Assembly (NCBI GenBank): GCA_019454045.1
Contig: SKCR01023752.1
Location: 62,001 to 126,000, forward strand
Direction: 5' to 3'
DNA: 64,000 nt
Source: Zanthoxylum bungeanum
Lineage: Eukaryota; Streptophyta; Magnoliopsida; Sapindales; Rutaceae
The notes under the pieces were generated by a model that had not been told where the DNA came from, searched no databases, and worked only from the letters and a program-made list of their open reading frames with translations. Position numbers and translations under genes: made by a program. Below are positions 1-10,206 of the stretch, in pieces (the stretch's first letter is position 1; every line of letters begins with the position of its first letter).

Positions 1-99
1 TCTGGACACAACATGTTTGGCTGGACGTGAAATACGTCCAGTCGGGTATGTGAAGTCCTACATTAAATACGACCAAATTTCTGGTCACACTTTTCGTTA

Positions 100-410
100 T
101 TTCGCTTTTATTTCGTTGTTTATCTTTTTTTGTTTATTGTCTTTTTATTATTTCGCATTTAATTTATTTTTATTGTTATTTTATTATTTCGCATTTATTT
201 TGTTATTTGTCTTTTTATTATTTCGTATTTAATTTACTTTTATTGTTATTTTATTATTCCGTATTTATTTTGTTATTTGTCTTTTTATTATTTCGCATTT
301 AATTTACTTTTATTGTTATTTTATTATTCCGCATTTATCTTGTTATTTGTCTTTTTGTCTATTTACATTTATTGTTATTTTATTATTTCGCATGTTTTTT
401 TATGTCTATT
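100..410 (+). repeat. about 70-bp AT-rich tandem repeat inside the Tat LTR
   Basis: The phrase 'tgttatttgtctttttatta' or a close variant recurs at 201, 271 and 341, exactly 70 bp apart, with degenerate units either side. Related shorter-period repeats lie in reverse orientation in the 27976 LTR near 28620-28800. The open frames here are low-complexity Phe/Leu-rich artefacts. Confidence 0.85.
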
Positions 411-420
411 TGCATTGCAT

Positions 421-556
421 TAAAGGTTATCTCTTGTTGTATATCAGATGGAAACCTAGACATAAATTCTGTAGCTGAATCCGAATGGACGGTAGTGTGG
501 TCTGTACTTGGGATACAACTCCATGTACCACTTGGGAAATATCCATATATGTGTGA
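421..556 (+). repeat. conserved block shared by all five Tat LTRs
   Basis: A stretch of about 120 bp containing 'ccgaatggacggtag' and 'cttgggatacaactcc' recurs at about 13225-13335 (+), 28430-28555 (-), 31215-31325 (-) and 62745-62865 (-). It is far better conserved than the repeats flanking it, which makes it a useful landmark for the LTR family. Its role is unknown. Confidence 0.8.
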
Positions 557-1709
557 CTAACCCTCTCCTTTTATATACTATTTATTTATCAACGCTTTTC
601 CCATTAATTTTTTGTTTATTATAGTTTTCATTATCGTATCTTTTTTTTTTACTTAATATGCTTTTGAGATTGCATTATTGTGATTATTATTTTGTTTGGG
701 TATGTTATTGTATTTTTTATTCGCTTTATGTATGATTTGCATTAAGACTTGGCTATACCATTGTGTGAACCCGTCCATTATACTGGCATAAGTAAGGGAC
801 CATTTCGAACCCAACGGTTTGAGGTATTCCCTTGCAAGGGGTGAGTGCGGCCTTAAATCTTTTCCCAGTTCACACTGGGTGGCGACGCCTTTATGTTAGG
901 GATATGCCCTATACCTAACTTATGGATGGGCTATATGTACATGTATTTGTAATATTTTCATTAATTAATAAAATGACAATCTTTATTATACGTGTCTTAT
1001 ATAACTTAAATGAATCATCAACACTGTAATAAAGCCATTGGAGTAATAAGATGATGGCTTCCACGCCTTATGAGAATCATTACTCTTAAATGTTCATAGT
1101 CATAGTTTTGTGAATAATCTGGGCGTTCACAAAGTGGAGAGACTAGCATGATGATATAATCCGCCCTTAAGTGGGGTAGCCGATCTCATAGGCTACTAGC
1201 GGAGATCCATCCGCTTGGTGTATCACATGGACGCATGAGTTGCTTGTGTCCATCGAACTGACCGCCGAAAGTTTTCATATGGAGTGTTTATCCCATGTAG
1301 ACCGGGCCACGGTTCCGGTTCCGAACCAGAACCGAACTGGTTGGAACCGGAAGGTTTTGGTTCCGATTCTGGAACCTTAACCCCAACGGCTAGTAGCCAT
1401 TGGGGGGAGGGCAGGGAGCCAACGGCTCCCTGCCCTCAATATAAAAAATGGTTATATTAATTAAAAAAAATTAAATTACTAATATATCCCTAATAATGGT
1501 AATAAAACAGTTATATTTAGGGGCATTTTTGGTATAAAAAAATTCTAAAACTCTATAAATATGATTCATTTTTCATTATTTCAACACACCAAATTCTCAA
1601 CTTTCCTCATTTCCTACAATTCTCTTATTCTCAATCTCAATTCAATTAGTTATTATCATTCACAATTAGTCAATTGTCTTATTTTTCTTCCTGATTTCTC
1701 AAACGAAAA

Positions 1710-2560
1710 ATGGCAAGCTCATCTGAGAACATAATGTCAAATATGCCAACCCAATAGAGCGGCCCTAGTGCCGGTGCATAATCACGGAGAAGATAAGTTA
1801 AGGCTCGTTCCTCGGATGTTTTCAAAATTCATTTTCATTTGGAACGCCTAGAAGATGATACACAACGAGAAATTTGCAACTATTATGTGGTTACCTACAA
1901 ATTTTCTGGTGGATACGGAAATATGATCAAGCACCTTGAAAGACATCATCCGGTTGAACTTGGAATTGATACGACGCAAACTCAAATGGCCAGGTACACA
2001 TCATCTAGTAGAGGTACGAGTGCTGTAGATTTATTTAAATATTCTGATGCAAAAAATATAGAAGAATTTGCGAAATTAACTTGTATGACGCATCTTTCTT
2101 TAAGCTTTGGTGAAAAATTTCATTTTACTAATTACGTCCATAATGCTTTAAATCATTCTGCATGTAGAATGACTCGAAACACAACAAAACGTCATATTTT
2201 TAAATTATATAAAGATGATAGAATTATTTTAAATGAAATATTTTAAAAGATGAAAAGTCGTATTTCTATATGTTCTGATATTTGGAGTGACCATTGACAA
2301 ACACACACATACATGGGTGTGACTTGTCATTGGATTGATGCATCATTTACTATGTAAAAACGACTTATTACATTTAGAGTTTTTGATGAGCAACATACTG
2401 CACAAAATATTTATAGAATGATGAAGGTAATTTTTTATGAATATGGTTTAGTAGATAAAATTTTAACAATTGGATTTGATAATGCATATGCAAATACTGC
2501 ATCCATCAATGATTTAAAATCCTTATGTCAACTATGGTTATTTATGAATATTAGATGAAA
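1710..2560 (+). pseudogene. hAT transposase, N-terminal half (BED zinc finger and start of core)
   Basis: The ATG at 1710 opens a frame with early stops. The longest clean stretch is 1839-2246. It contains a BED-finger-like tract with 'KFSGGYGNMIKHLERHHP', giving the paired His, but the second Cys of the usual C-x2-C is Tyr. Further stops lie near 2244 and 2296. The downstream tract at 2260-2520 resembles the RNase H-fold start of hAT transposases (an 'SDIWSD'-like segment and a later 'GFDNA'). Most of the core between this and the C-terminal piece is absent. In an intact element the protein binds the terminal repeats and excises the element; this copy cannot. Confidence 0.75.
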
Positions 2561-2577
2561 TTGATATTACAAGAATA

Positions 2578-3144
2578 ATGACGAAATTAGGAAATGATTT
2601 AATTGAGTTATTTAATGATTATATTGTAAGATATAACTTAGGAACATTAGGTGAATCTAGTAGTAGCGAACCGGTAATTCAAACAAGACTTAGCGCAGAG
2701 GATCGTTGGTTATTGCAACGAAATAAAAAAGCTAGGGATACGACAACTAATAACCCCGAATTAGATAATTATTTATCTACAAATTTCGAGTTTCATACTG
2801 AAAGTTTAGTTAGTAAAAATTTTAAAATCCTTGACTGGTGGAACCGACATCAAAATATATATCATGTTTTATCAATTATTGCTAAAGAGATATTGGCAGC
2901 ACTTATTTCCACCGTTGCGGTTGAGCAAGCCTTCAGCATGAGAGGTAATATATTGGAAGCTAGACGATCTTCATTACATCCAAGCACTCTAGAAGCAACA
3001 GCTTGTGTGGATGATTGGACTCGAGCTGATCTGAGACAACAAGAAGATGCCCCCGATGATTTTGAAGATTTGTTCGATAATGCATCTGCAACAACAAGTG
3101 CAAGCGGAACTGGAGCTGAAGGATCAACTAATAATGATGATTGA
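2578..3144 (+). pseudogene. hAT transposase, C-terminal dimerisation domain
   Basis: This 188-residue open frame carries the hAT C-terminal (Dimer_Tnp_hAT) signature. A 'FKILDWWNRH' segment is followed by 'AKEILAALISTVAVEQAFS' and a stretch on recent regulators of the 'RSSLHPSTLEA' kind. The family has Tyr-Pro/Leu-hydrophobic-Ala-x-D-hydrophobic-Leu followed by 'P.S...SE..FS'; here the SE is replaced by VE/QA, so it is mutated. The tail is Asp/Ser/Thr-rich. It is separated from the N-terminal half by a deletion of the core. Confidence 0.8.
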
Positions 3145-4460
3145 TAATTGTAAAATTGTAAATTTACAAAGGGAAAATGTCTTAAAATTGTAATTGAACT
3201 ACATGAGCTTTGATTCCTCTCACCCTTGGAGGATACGTAGGCAACTTAAATTTTTAAAAATTTAAGCTCAAGCTCTTCAATGTAATAATTTTATTTATTT
3301 ATAAAATTAATCTCATTTATTTAAATTTATTTTCGAAATTTAAAAAAAAAAGGTTCGGAACCGAACCGGAACAGGAACAGAACCGGTCGGTTCCGGTTCG
3401 GTTCAAGGTTCCGGTTCCACTTAAGTGTGGAACCGGAAACCGACCGGTTCGGTTCGATTCTGAACCGGAACCAAACCACCGGTCGTGTCTAATCCCATGT
3501 GTCTGTGAGAACTTTCATGTATCAATTATATAACTAGTCCTTTGACTTGAGGTCTTTACAATCTTATGTTTGGATCAAATAACTTTGACATTCTCCTTCC
3601 CCGGTTCAAAAGATCCGGTCATAAGGGTATGATTGGGTCATTTGTTGAAACACATGAAGTTTGTAAAGATACAACAAAGAATCGCCACTCTCTCGGATAA
3701 TATTTTCTTATAAGAGTAGTATTCCAGTTCGCGGGTTGATATGTGTGATCAGTACTTGAGACTGTGGCCATAGCGGAAGAATCATGTGAGATTTTTGGGT
3801 TATCACGATTCATGATACTATCAACATTATACTTTTGACTATATGGGTAGACACTTTCTGTACCAGGTCAATAGGTGGGGATACAGTGAGGCGATGGACT
3901 GTATCATATGTAAATCGCATACAGAATGGGTATATATATATCTTTCCTTCTCATTTGGGGGCCTTGGCATGTTGCTAGATGTCAACCTTGGACATTGAAA
4001 TCGAACGACCGTCTGATCAGAGGATAATTTATGTTTGATTAAATTATCACGATTCATTTCATGTCCAACTTGAGGGGAACCCAAAAGGTCACACAGAAAA
4101 AAGTCGAAATCAATGGTTAACAGTGCACAATACAAATATAACAGCATATATGATTGCGGTAGGAATTGTTCATAAATGGTTCAATGTGTTTAATTATTGA
4201 ACATATCATTTATGAGGTTCCATAGTGGCTTAGGGATTGGTGAATAACGAAGGGGGCACTTTGGGAATTAGAATAAAAAAATTACTATTCACATGAATAG
4301 TAAAAAAAAATTGTTATTTGTTTTGAATTCCAATTTGGCCCAAACTCTTATTAGGGTTTTATAATCTCATTTAACCACCAAATTAAGATCCAATGGCTAA
4401 GATTAAATTAGCTTTTATCCCACATCAGATTCTTAATTAATTTTGTTGTCTTTGGAGCAC

Positions 4461-4468
4461 TATATAAA
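4461..4468 (+). promoter_or_regulatory. putative TATA box of the copia 5' LTR
   Basis: TATATAAA in 'gcactatataaaccc'. The same sequence sits at 17637-17644 in the 3' LTR. It is probably the U3 promoter of the element. Confidence 0.55.
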
Positions 4469-4649
4469 CCCAAAGAATTCTTCACAAATTTTTGCACCAA
4501 ACCTTTCATATATTGGGTTTATATAAGTGAGTAACTCTAAAGTTTAAGAGTAAGCCACTGATTTTGAGGATCCTTAAGTCTAATTGACTAGAGGAACCTA
4601 TAGTTAAAAGTTTTGAGGTATTTTCTTAGGCTAGCACCAATGGCAAAAT

Positions 4650-6615
4650 TGTTGGACAATTATGACCCATAATATCACTATTTATACAAAACATGGTGTT
4701 GTTGTACAAGTTAACTATGTGACAAAGGAAATTGCTCTTTTATCATTTGTAATTAGATTATCGGGATATATAAATGATAAAAGTCCATATGCTCAGTACC
4801 AGATTAATAAGATATGAGACAATATTAATCCATGTAAGGTTTAATCATTAAATATCCCTAGTCGTAGTATTATCGAGACTGGACATCGATAATGCGGAAT
4901 AGGCTAGTATTACACTTGTGCGTGTTATGGAAGCGTAACGACATAGTTCTCATATGTTTGGGTATTAGATACTCATGCAAGAGTAATAAGAGGTTCGGTT
5001 TACCGATGGTACGGAAACGGCTTCGCTCTGGATAGACCCCTCGGAATCCCATTGGTAGTATGACTATGTGTCTATGGGAATCCGAATCAGAGTAGGTGTA
5101 TTTGGTCTTAACCTGAGACTTGCATCGCTAATACTTGCGACAATTAGTATACTTTGGTTTTGGTCGTCCGGGGCTTTAACAGGTTATGTGTACGCCTCTT
5201 CTGGGTATACTGAGAATCGTAGTGTATTGGGTGTGATGTCAATATGGAAGTATCACTTCAGTCATATGGAGATGATGATCACGCATGATACGAAACTGGT
5301 ACTCTTGTATGCTGCAGCTATCGGGATAATATGACAAGGTCATGATTATCCGATAATAGAGACTAGTTACCAGAGATCCGATATATGCTTCGTACGGGGC
5401 ATACACAATTCCAGCCACAGGCCTAGCATGTGACATTAGATACTGGATCGTAATACGCAATACTACGTATACTACGCTTGACAAAGATTACATATTCCTT
5501 AAAGAATATTTCTGGAGATTTGGGTAGGCACGGTAGCTAGAAGCCAACCATGTCTTTTAAATCGGTAAGAATGTGGTACCGGGTACGCACGTATTCGGAT
5601 AGTCCGATGATCGTATTTACTGCCAACATATCCAGGGATCTCTTAGGTCGCCTCCCAAAGATTCACCGATGATGTTTGACTCGAACAGAATTAATCTGTG
5701 ATTAATTATGAGAGAGAGAGAAAATTAATATGGGATTAATTACGGCAATAAATTAATCTGGGATTAATTAAAAGAGAAAGAATTAATCTGGGATTAATTG
5801 CGTTGAGAATTTATCTGAGATTAAATTCGTCGAGAAGAGAGAACTCGATTAATTTGGAATTAATCGGTAAAGTAAATTTAATAGTTAAATTAGATTTTAC
5901 TATTTAATTTATTTATTTGGGCTAAAATAATATATTGGATATATTAAATAAAATCGGATTTCAAAGCGGAATTAAATTGGATTTTAATTCTAGCGAACGA
6001 ATTAATTTAGAATTAATTCGCAAGTGACTTTCGTAATAATTTTGCTAGGCATTATTATTTAATTAAATTGGATTTAATTAAGTCACAACGGCAAATTCGT
6101 TTAATTCGGAATTAAACGAACCCGAGCCCAAGCGAAGTTGCGTATTGGATTAGCCGACTTAAATTTGGAATTTAAAAGTGGTGGGACCCACTTCACTTAC
6201 ATCACATGTTAGACATGTGATGGAAGTGGTTAGGCATAAAATAATGAGTTTGATTTGTTGAAAGATGACATGGCTTTACTTATAACACACTCAAACTTAT
6301 TCCAACATTCAAACTCACTATATATTAATTTGGTCCACTTTAGAAGTGCAGATTTTTACTATTCACATCAACCATCTCTCTTCTCTTTCTCAAATGGGTG
6401 TGACTTTCTCTTCTCTCCCATGGATTTTTGCTTCTTCTACATAGCTAGCACTTTAAGGATTCAAAGGAATGTGATAGGGAGACTCACCCGAGAGTTTGAA
6501 TGTTGGAATAAGTTTTGAACTCAATCCAATCAATGTAAGTATTCGCAACTCCATTTGATTAATTCACACACAAATCACTCTTAGACGATCTTGGCATGTT
6601 CTAGGAACACTAACA
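4650..6615 (+). mobile_element. solo LTR, family B, 1966 bp
   Basis: It starts TGTTGGACAATTATG and ends GGAACACTAACA. AAAAT is duplicated at 4645-4649 and 6616-6620. The uninterrupted site is visible at about 17820, where 'aatggcaaaatacacg' reads straight through. No PBS, PPT or coding region is present, so it is a solo LTR left by LTR-LTR recombination. Two more copies lie at 29401-34144 (minus) and 62863 onward (plus). The superfamily cannot be assigned from the LTR alone. Confidence 0.9.
5688..6175 (+). repeat. array of short perfect inverted repeats with TGG-type loops
   Basis: About a dozen consecutive stem-loops have 7-10-bp AT-rich arms and 3-nt loops. Examples are AATTAATC-TGG-GATTAATT (two copies), CGATTAATT-TGG-AATTAATCG, TAATATAT-TGG-ATATATTA and TTAATTAAAT-TGG-ATTTAATTAA. 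Others have TAG, TGT or CGG loops. The arms differ in sequence from one hairpin to the next, so this is not a simple tandem repeat. The same arrangement exists in the other two family B LTRs. Confidence 0.85.
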
Positions 6616-6996
6616 AAAATACCCGTGCACTCAAGGTGTAGTCTTGCCATTGAGTTTTGGCTTTAATGTGTGCATCTTTGGAGGCCACACACTTGGGTGG
6701 CTCTTTGGAACGTGGAAGAGCTTACTGAGTTCGAGAAAAGCTTGTAGATTGGAGGGAGGACTGGAGGAGTCTTTGGTTCAAGTAAGTCTTTTTCTTTCTT
6801 TATTTTAATTAGAGTTCTCATGATAGTTAGCATGTTTAGGTTTATGTTCTTTGCATGTTTTATGAGTTTTATGCTTAGAATATATAGGAACATGACTAGG
6901 CTTGTAGAATAATCATAACAAATGGGTCTTGGGCAAAGGGAAAACGGCATAATAATTTTTATTTTCCGCTGCGCACTCACGGCCGCTTCCCAACAG

Positions 6997-7008
6997 TGGT
7001 ATCAACAC
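6997..7008 (+). other. copia primer-binding site (tRNA-iMet type)
   Basis: TGGTATCAACAC follows the LTR end CCCAACA by one base. It matches the first eight bases of the common plant iMet PBS and diverges after that. Confidence 0.7.
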
Positions 7009-8379
7009 GCCATTTTTGTTTTGATTAGTTCTCACTCGTTTGAACTCGAAATTGGGTGTTAAAAAGCTCGTTGGAAAGATAACACCCATGAACTTACTTT
7101 TAGGTACAAGTTTTGCATGATTTGGTTAAGATTTGAATTGTGAAATTGCATTTAAAGTTCACGCGTCTGCAGAAAAACGTGAATAGTAAATTTATTTGAA
7201 TAAAATAAAATGCAATATCATAATTAAATATTAATCAAAGTTATTTAATGCCTAAAATAATTCCAACATATTAAAACTCATATGCTTGATGATTCTATGT
7301 ATGATTAGAATTGGCATGATTATTTTAGGGTGGAAGCATCTAGAGACTTTCTAATGAAATAGAGAGTGTATTGTTTATCCCTTAACTAAGTAATTATTTC
7401 GTGATGAACTTAGAGATTTATTACCTTTAAGGCTAATAAATATAAATCACTTGTTTATAATAAAAGACATTATAAAAGATACAAGTGGGGTGGGACCAAG
7501 GCGTTAATAAAACTTTTCAAACTAAAGTTAATTTAACCAAATGTATTACTAGAGTTAGATAATGATTTGGTGTCTTCCTTCACTCACTACCTTTTTATAG
7601 CCAAAAGGAAAAGTTATGAAGACATCTAGATAATCATTTACTCAAAGCTTACCTTAAAGCATATTTAAAGTGTTGGACTAATTTGGAGGATCTATTATTT
7701 ATTCCTGTCACCAAGGCAATAAGAGCCTAAGAGGTAAGAGTATTTAAGAGAGTTTGTTCCACCCTCACTCTGGGAAATTTTCAATGGAGGAATCCATTTG
7801 ACAGTTATTCACTTAAACTTGCTAAAATCCTCAATAATAATTTAAGTCTAAAATTTGCCTCCCATTGTAAAGTATAGACCCAAAGGGCTTAAACCGTATT
7901 GGCAGGACTAGGCTTTACGAGACTGACCAATACCAATTTGTCCCTAAATCGTACTATTGACAATGGTTTGACTTTTCTGAGTCATAAGACGCAGCGACCC
8001 TTAGGCGTGGTTTTATAACTTAGTGGCAAAGATTGGGTGACCACAATGACTAGTATAAGCTATGGCATGTTTGATTGGCCAACCCAATGATCAAGGAATT
8101 GTGATTTATATCATAAATTGATTGGGAACCTACCTAATTATCGTATTTTATAATGACCGGCCTTTGTCGGAGTTATGAAATGATGATAATAAGATCATTG
8201 CCCAAGAGAAATCCATCATATTGGGGTTGATGCGATTTGCTTAGAATTTTAAAATAATTGAGTGGGAGCAACTTCATAATATTAAAAGCCCATGTTATTA
8301 TGAAACATTAATGAAAACATATTACTAATTTTAACATTTTCTCTTAACATGTGGTTTTAAATATTTCAAAAACATTCAA
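7009..8379 (+). other. copia leader between PBS and gag; non-coding
   Basis: No supported reading frame. Positions about 7535-7815 are clearly homologous to about 15170-15425 in the leader of the Tat element downstream, although the two elements belong to different superfamilies. Shared phrases are 'ggtgtcttccttcactcac' and 'ggactaatttggagga'. Confidence 0.75.
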
Positions 8380-8814
8380 ATGCAAAACAGAGTATCACTT
8401 CGTTCCATCCTTGATGAGCATAAGCTCAAAGAGGAAAACTACAATGACTGGTTTAGAAACCTTAAAATTATCTTACGACAAGAAAAAAATTTTTATGTTC
8501 TTCAAATACCATTTCCCTCTGAACCCGCAAAAGATGCTGACTTTATTATGCAGTTTCATCTGTCTGATAAAGAAGCTACTTTAGCAGAATTGCATAATCT
8601 GATAAAGCAAGCAAAGAAGGACTTGAAATCAGAACTTAAAACCTCTGTCATACTTACGGGTACGGACCTGAAGCCACGAGGCCCAAAGAAAAATAAGGGC
8701 AAGGCCAAGGCTCCAGATCACCTAAAGCCCAATGGTAAGGTGGAGAAGAAAAAATGAAATGGGAAATGTTTCTTTTGTGGAAAGAAGGGTCATTGGAAGA
8801 AAGACCGCAGATCC
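8380..8814 (+). pseudogene. gag: Ty1/copia Gag (capsid and nucleocapsid), broken
   Basis: The ATG at 8380 opens a 125-residue frame beginning with a short N-terminal segment typical of copia Gag ('SILDEHKLKEENYNDWF'). A basic Lys/Pro-rich linker follows. A TGA at 8755 interrupts just before the zinc knuckle. After it the same frame reads C-F-F-C-G-K-K-G-H-W, where the expected final Cys is Arg, so the CCHC knuckle is damaged. Most of the usual central Gag (the UBN2-like part) is missing, so the ORF is much shorter than a normal copia Gag. Gag forms the virus-like particle. Confidence 0.8.
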
Positions 8815-10206
8815 TTGAAAGCCAAAGAAGCTAAGGAAGCCCAAGAGGCCAAGAAGCCCAATGCTTCATGTATGTTGTATATGATTGAACTATATTCTCA
8901 AAACTCTGAACCTTCTACTTGGGTGCTTGACACCGGTTGTGGGACTCACTTGTGTAACAATGTGCAGGGCTTGAGAAACAGTAGGAGACTCCGTTATGGG
9001 GAGGTTGACTTACGCATTGGTAATGGAGCAAAACTGGCTGCATTGTGCGTGGGGACTTATTCATTAGTTTTGCCGAATGGTTTAGTTTTAGACTTAGAAG
9101 ATTGTGTTTATGTACTTTCTCTAGTAAAGAACATCATTTCAATTTCTTCTTTATGTAATAAAGGCTTTTCATGCCTAATAAGTTGTAATGAATGTTCTAT
9201 TTATTTCAATGAAATAAAATATGGAGATGGTATTTTGAATAATGGTATCTATGTCTTACAGACTAACAAAGAATGTTCAACCTCTAATATATACAACGTT
9301 AACTCGAATAATCTCAATGAATCACTTCTATGGCACAGTCACTTAGGTCATATCAATGAAACAAGATTAACTAAGCTACATAAGGATGGGTATTTCAAAC
9401 CCTTCAAATATAAACCTTATGGAACTTGTGAGTCTTGTTTACTTGGTAAAATGACCAAATTACCATTCAAAGGTAAATGACAATGTGCAGCAGAGACATT
9501 AGAACTCATCCACTCTGATGTATGCGGACCAATGTCAGTCACCGCTAGAGGTAGATTCTCCTACTTTATTACCTTTATCGATGATCATTCGCGATATGGG
9601 TATGTGTACCTTATGCGGTATAAATCTGAAGCTTTTGAGAAATTCAAATACTTCAAGGCTGAAGTAGAAAACCAGCTTAATAAAAGTATTAAGTCACTAA
9701 GGTCTGACCGAGGTGGTGAATACTTAAGCAACGAATTTCAAGATTACTTGAGAGAAAATGGCATTGTTTCCTAGTGGACTCCTCCGGGAACTCCACAACA
9801 TAATGAGGTCTCCGGAAGGAGAAATCAGACATTATTAGATATGGTCCGATCAATGATGCCAGACACGGATCTACCTCTTTCATTTTGGGGTCTTGCTTTA
9901 GAAACTGCAACACTACTACTAAACCAAGTTCCTTCCAAGACTGTTAGTCAAACACCATATGAGTTATGGTCTGGGAAACGTCATAGTCTTAATTATCTAA
10001 GAGTTTGGGGATGTGACGCATATGTCAAGCTCACACAAACTAACAAATTGGATGATATGGCAGTTAAATGTAAGTTTGTATGATATGCCTTGAACTCAAG
10101 AGCATACGTGTTCTACGTCCCAAATGAACAAAGAACATTTGTCTCACGAAATGCTAAATTTCTAGAGAATGAATTCCTTCTCAAGAAATATAGTGGGAGT
10201 AACTTG
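8815..10206 (+). pseudogene. pol: Ty1/copia protease and integrase, broken by several stops
   Basis: The same frame as gag continues. The aspartic protease motif is V-L-D-T-G-C-G near 8924. The integrase zinc-binding HHCC region is near 9330-9440 (W-H-x-H-L-G-H ... C-E-S-C). The catalytic core has Asp in 'HSDVCGP' near 9511, Asp in 'RSDRGGEY' near 9704 and Glu near 9799. In-frame stops at 9478 (TGA) and 9772 (TAG) look like C-to-T changes of CGA and CAG; another is at 10081. The order protease-integrase-RT is diagnostic for Ty1/copia. Confidence 0.88.

Larger units (their letters stand above)
1..893 (+). mobile_element. Tat-clade (Ty3) LTR, left segment; enters from outside the window
   Basis: This segment matches, block for block, the Tat LTRs at 11498-15066, 27976-34898, 29656-32398 and 62279 onward. 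It has the same 70-bp AT-rich repeats, the same block around 421-556, and the same LTR-end block at 780-890 containing 'aacccaacggtttgagg'. It stops at 893, where a copia element begins, and resumes at 18202-18321; CTTTA is duplicated at both edges. No PBS follows the LTR end at 18321, so this is either a 3' LTR or a solo LTR. Nothing in it codes for protein. Confidence 0.82.
1298..3491 (+). mobile_element. hAT-superfamily DNA transposon, internally deleted
   Basis: It is flanked by a perfect 8-bp duplication ATCCCATG (1290-1297 and 3492-3499), the hallmark of hAT insertion. Both ends begin TAGAC when read inward. Each end is followed by roughly 80-130 bp packed with ggttcc/ccggtt motifs in inverted orientation. 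Inside are transposase remnants, an N-terminal BED-finger region and a C-terminal hAT dimerisation region, with much of the catalytic core missing. At 2.2 kb it is shorter than a typical autonomous hAT. Confidence 0.9.
894..6995 (+). repeat. copia 5' LTR, split by a hAT element and a solo LTR
   Basis: The LTR begins TGTTAGGGATATGCCC and ends CTTCCCAACA just before a tRNA-iMet-like PBS at 6997. Subtracting the hAT (2194 bp plus 8-bp TSD) and the solo LTR (1966 bp plus 5-bp TSD) leaves about 1.93 kb. The part from about 4075 onward aligns with the truncated 3' LTR at 17239-18201, which lacks the solo LTR and so shows the empty site. Confidence 0.87.

Noticed and set aside
5068..5484. Overlapping open frames in the family B LTR (also 33509-33727 and 63281-63559)
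   Set aside because: They recur because the LTR recurs; both strands are open and the frames are not preserved consistently across copies.
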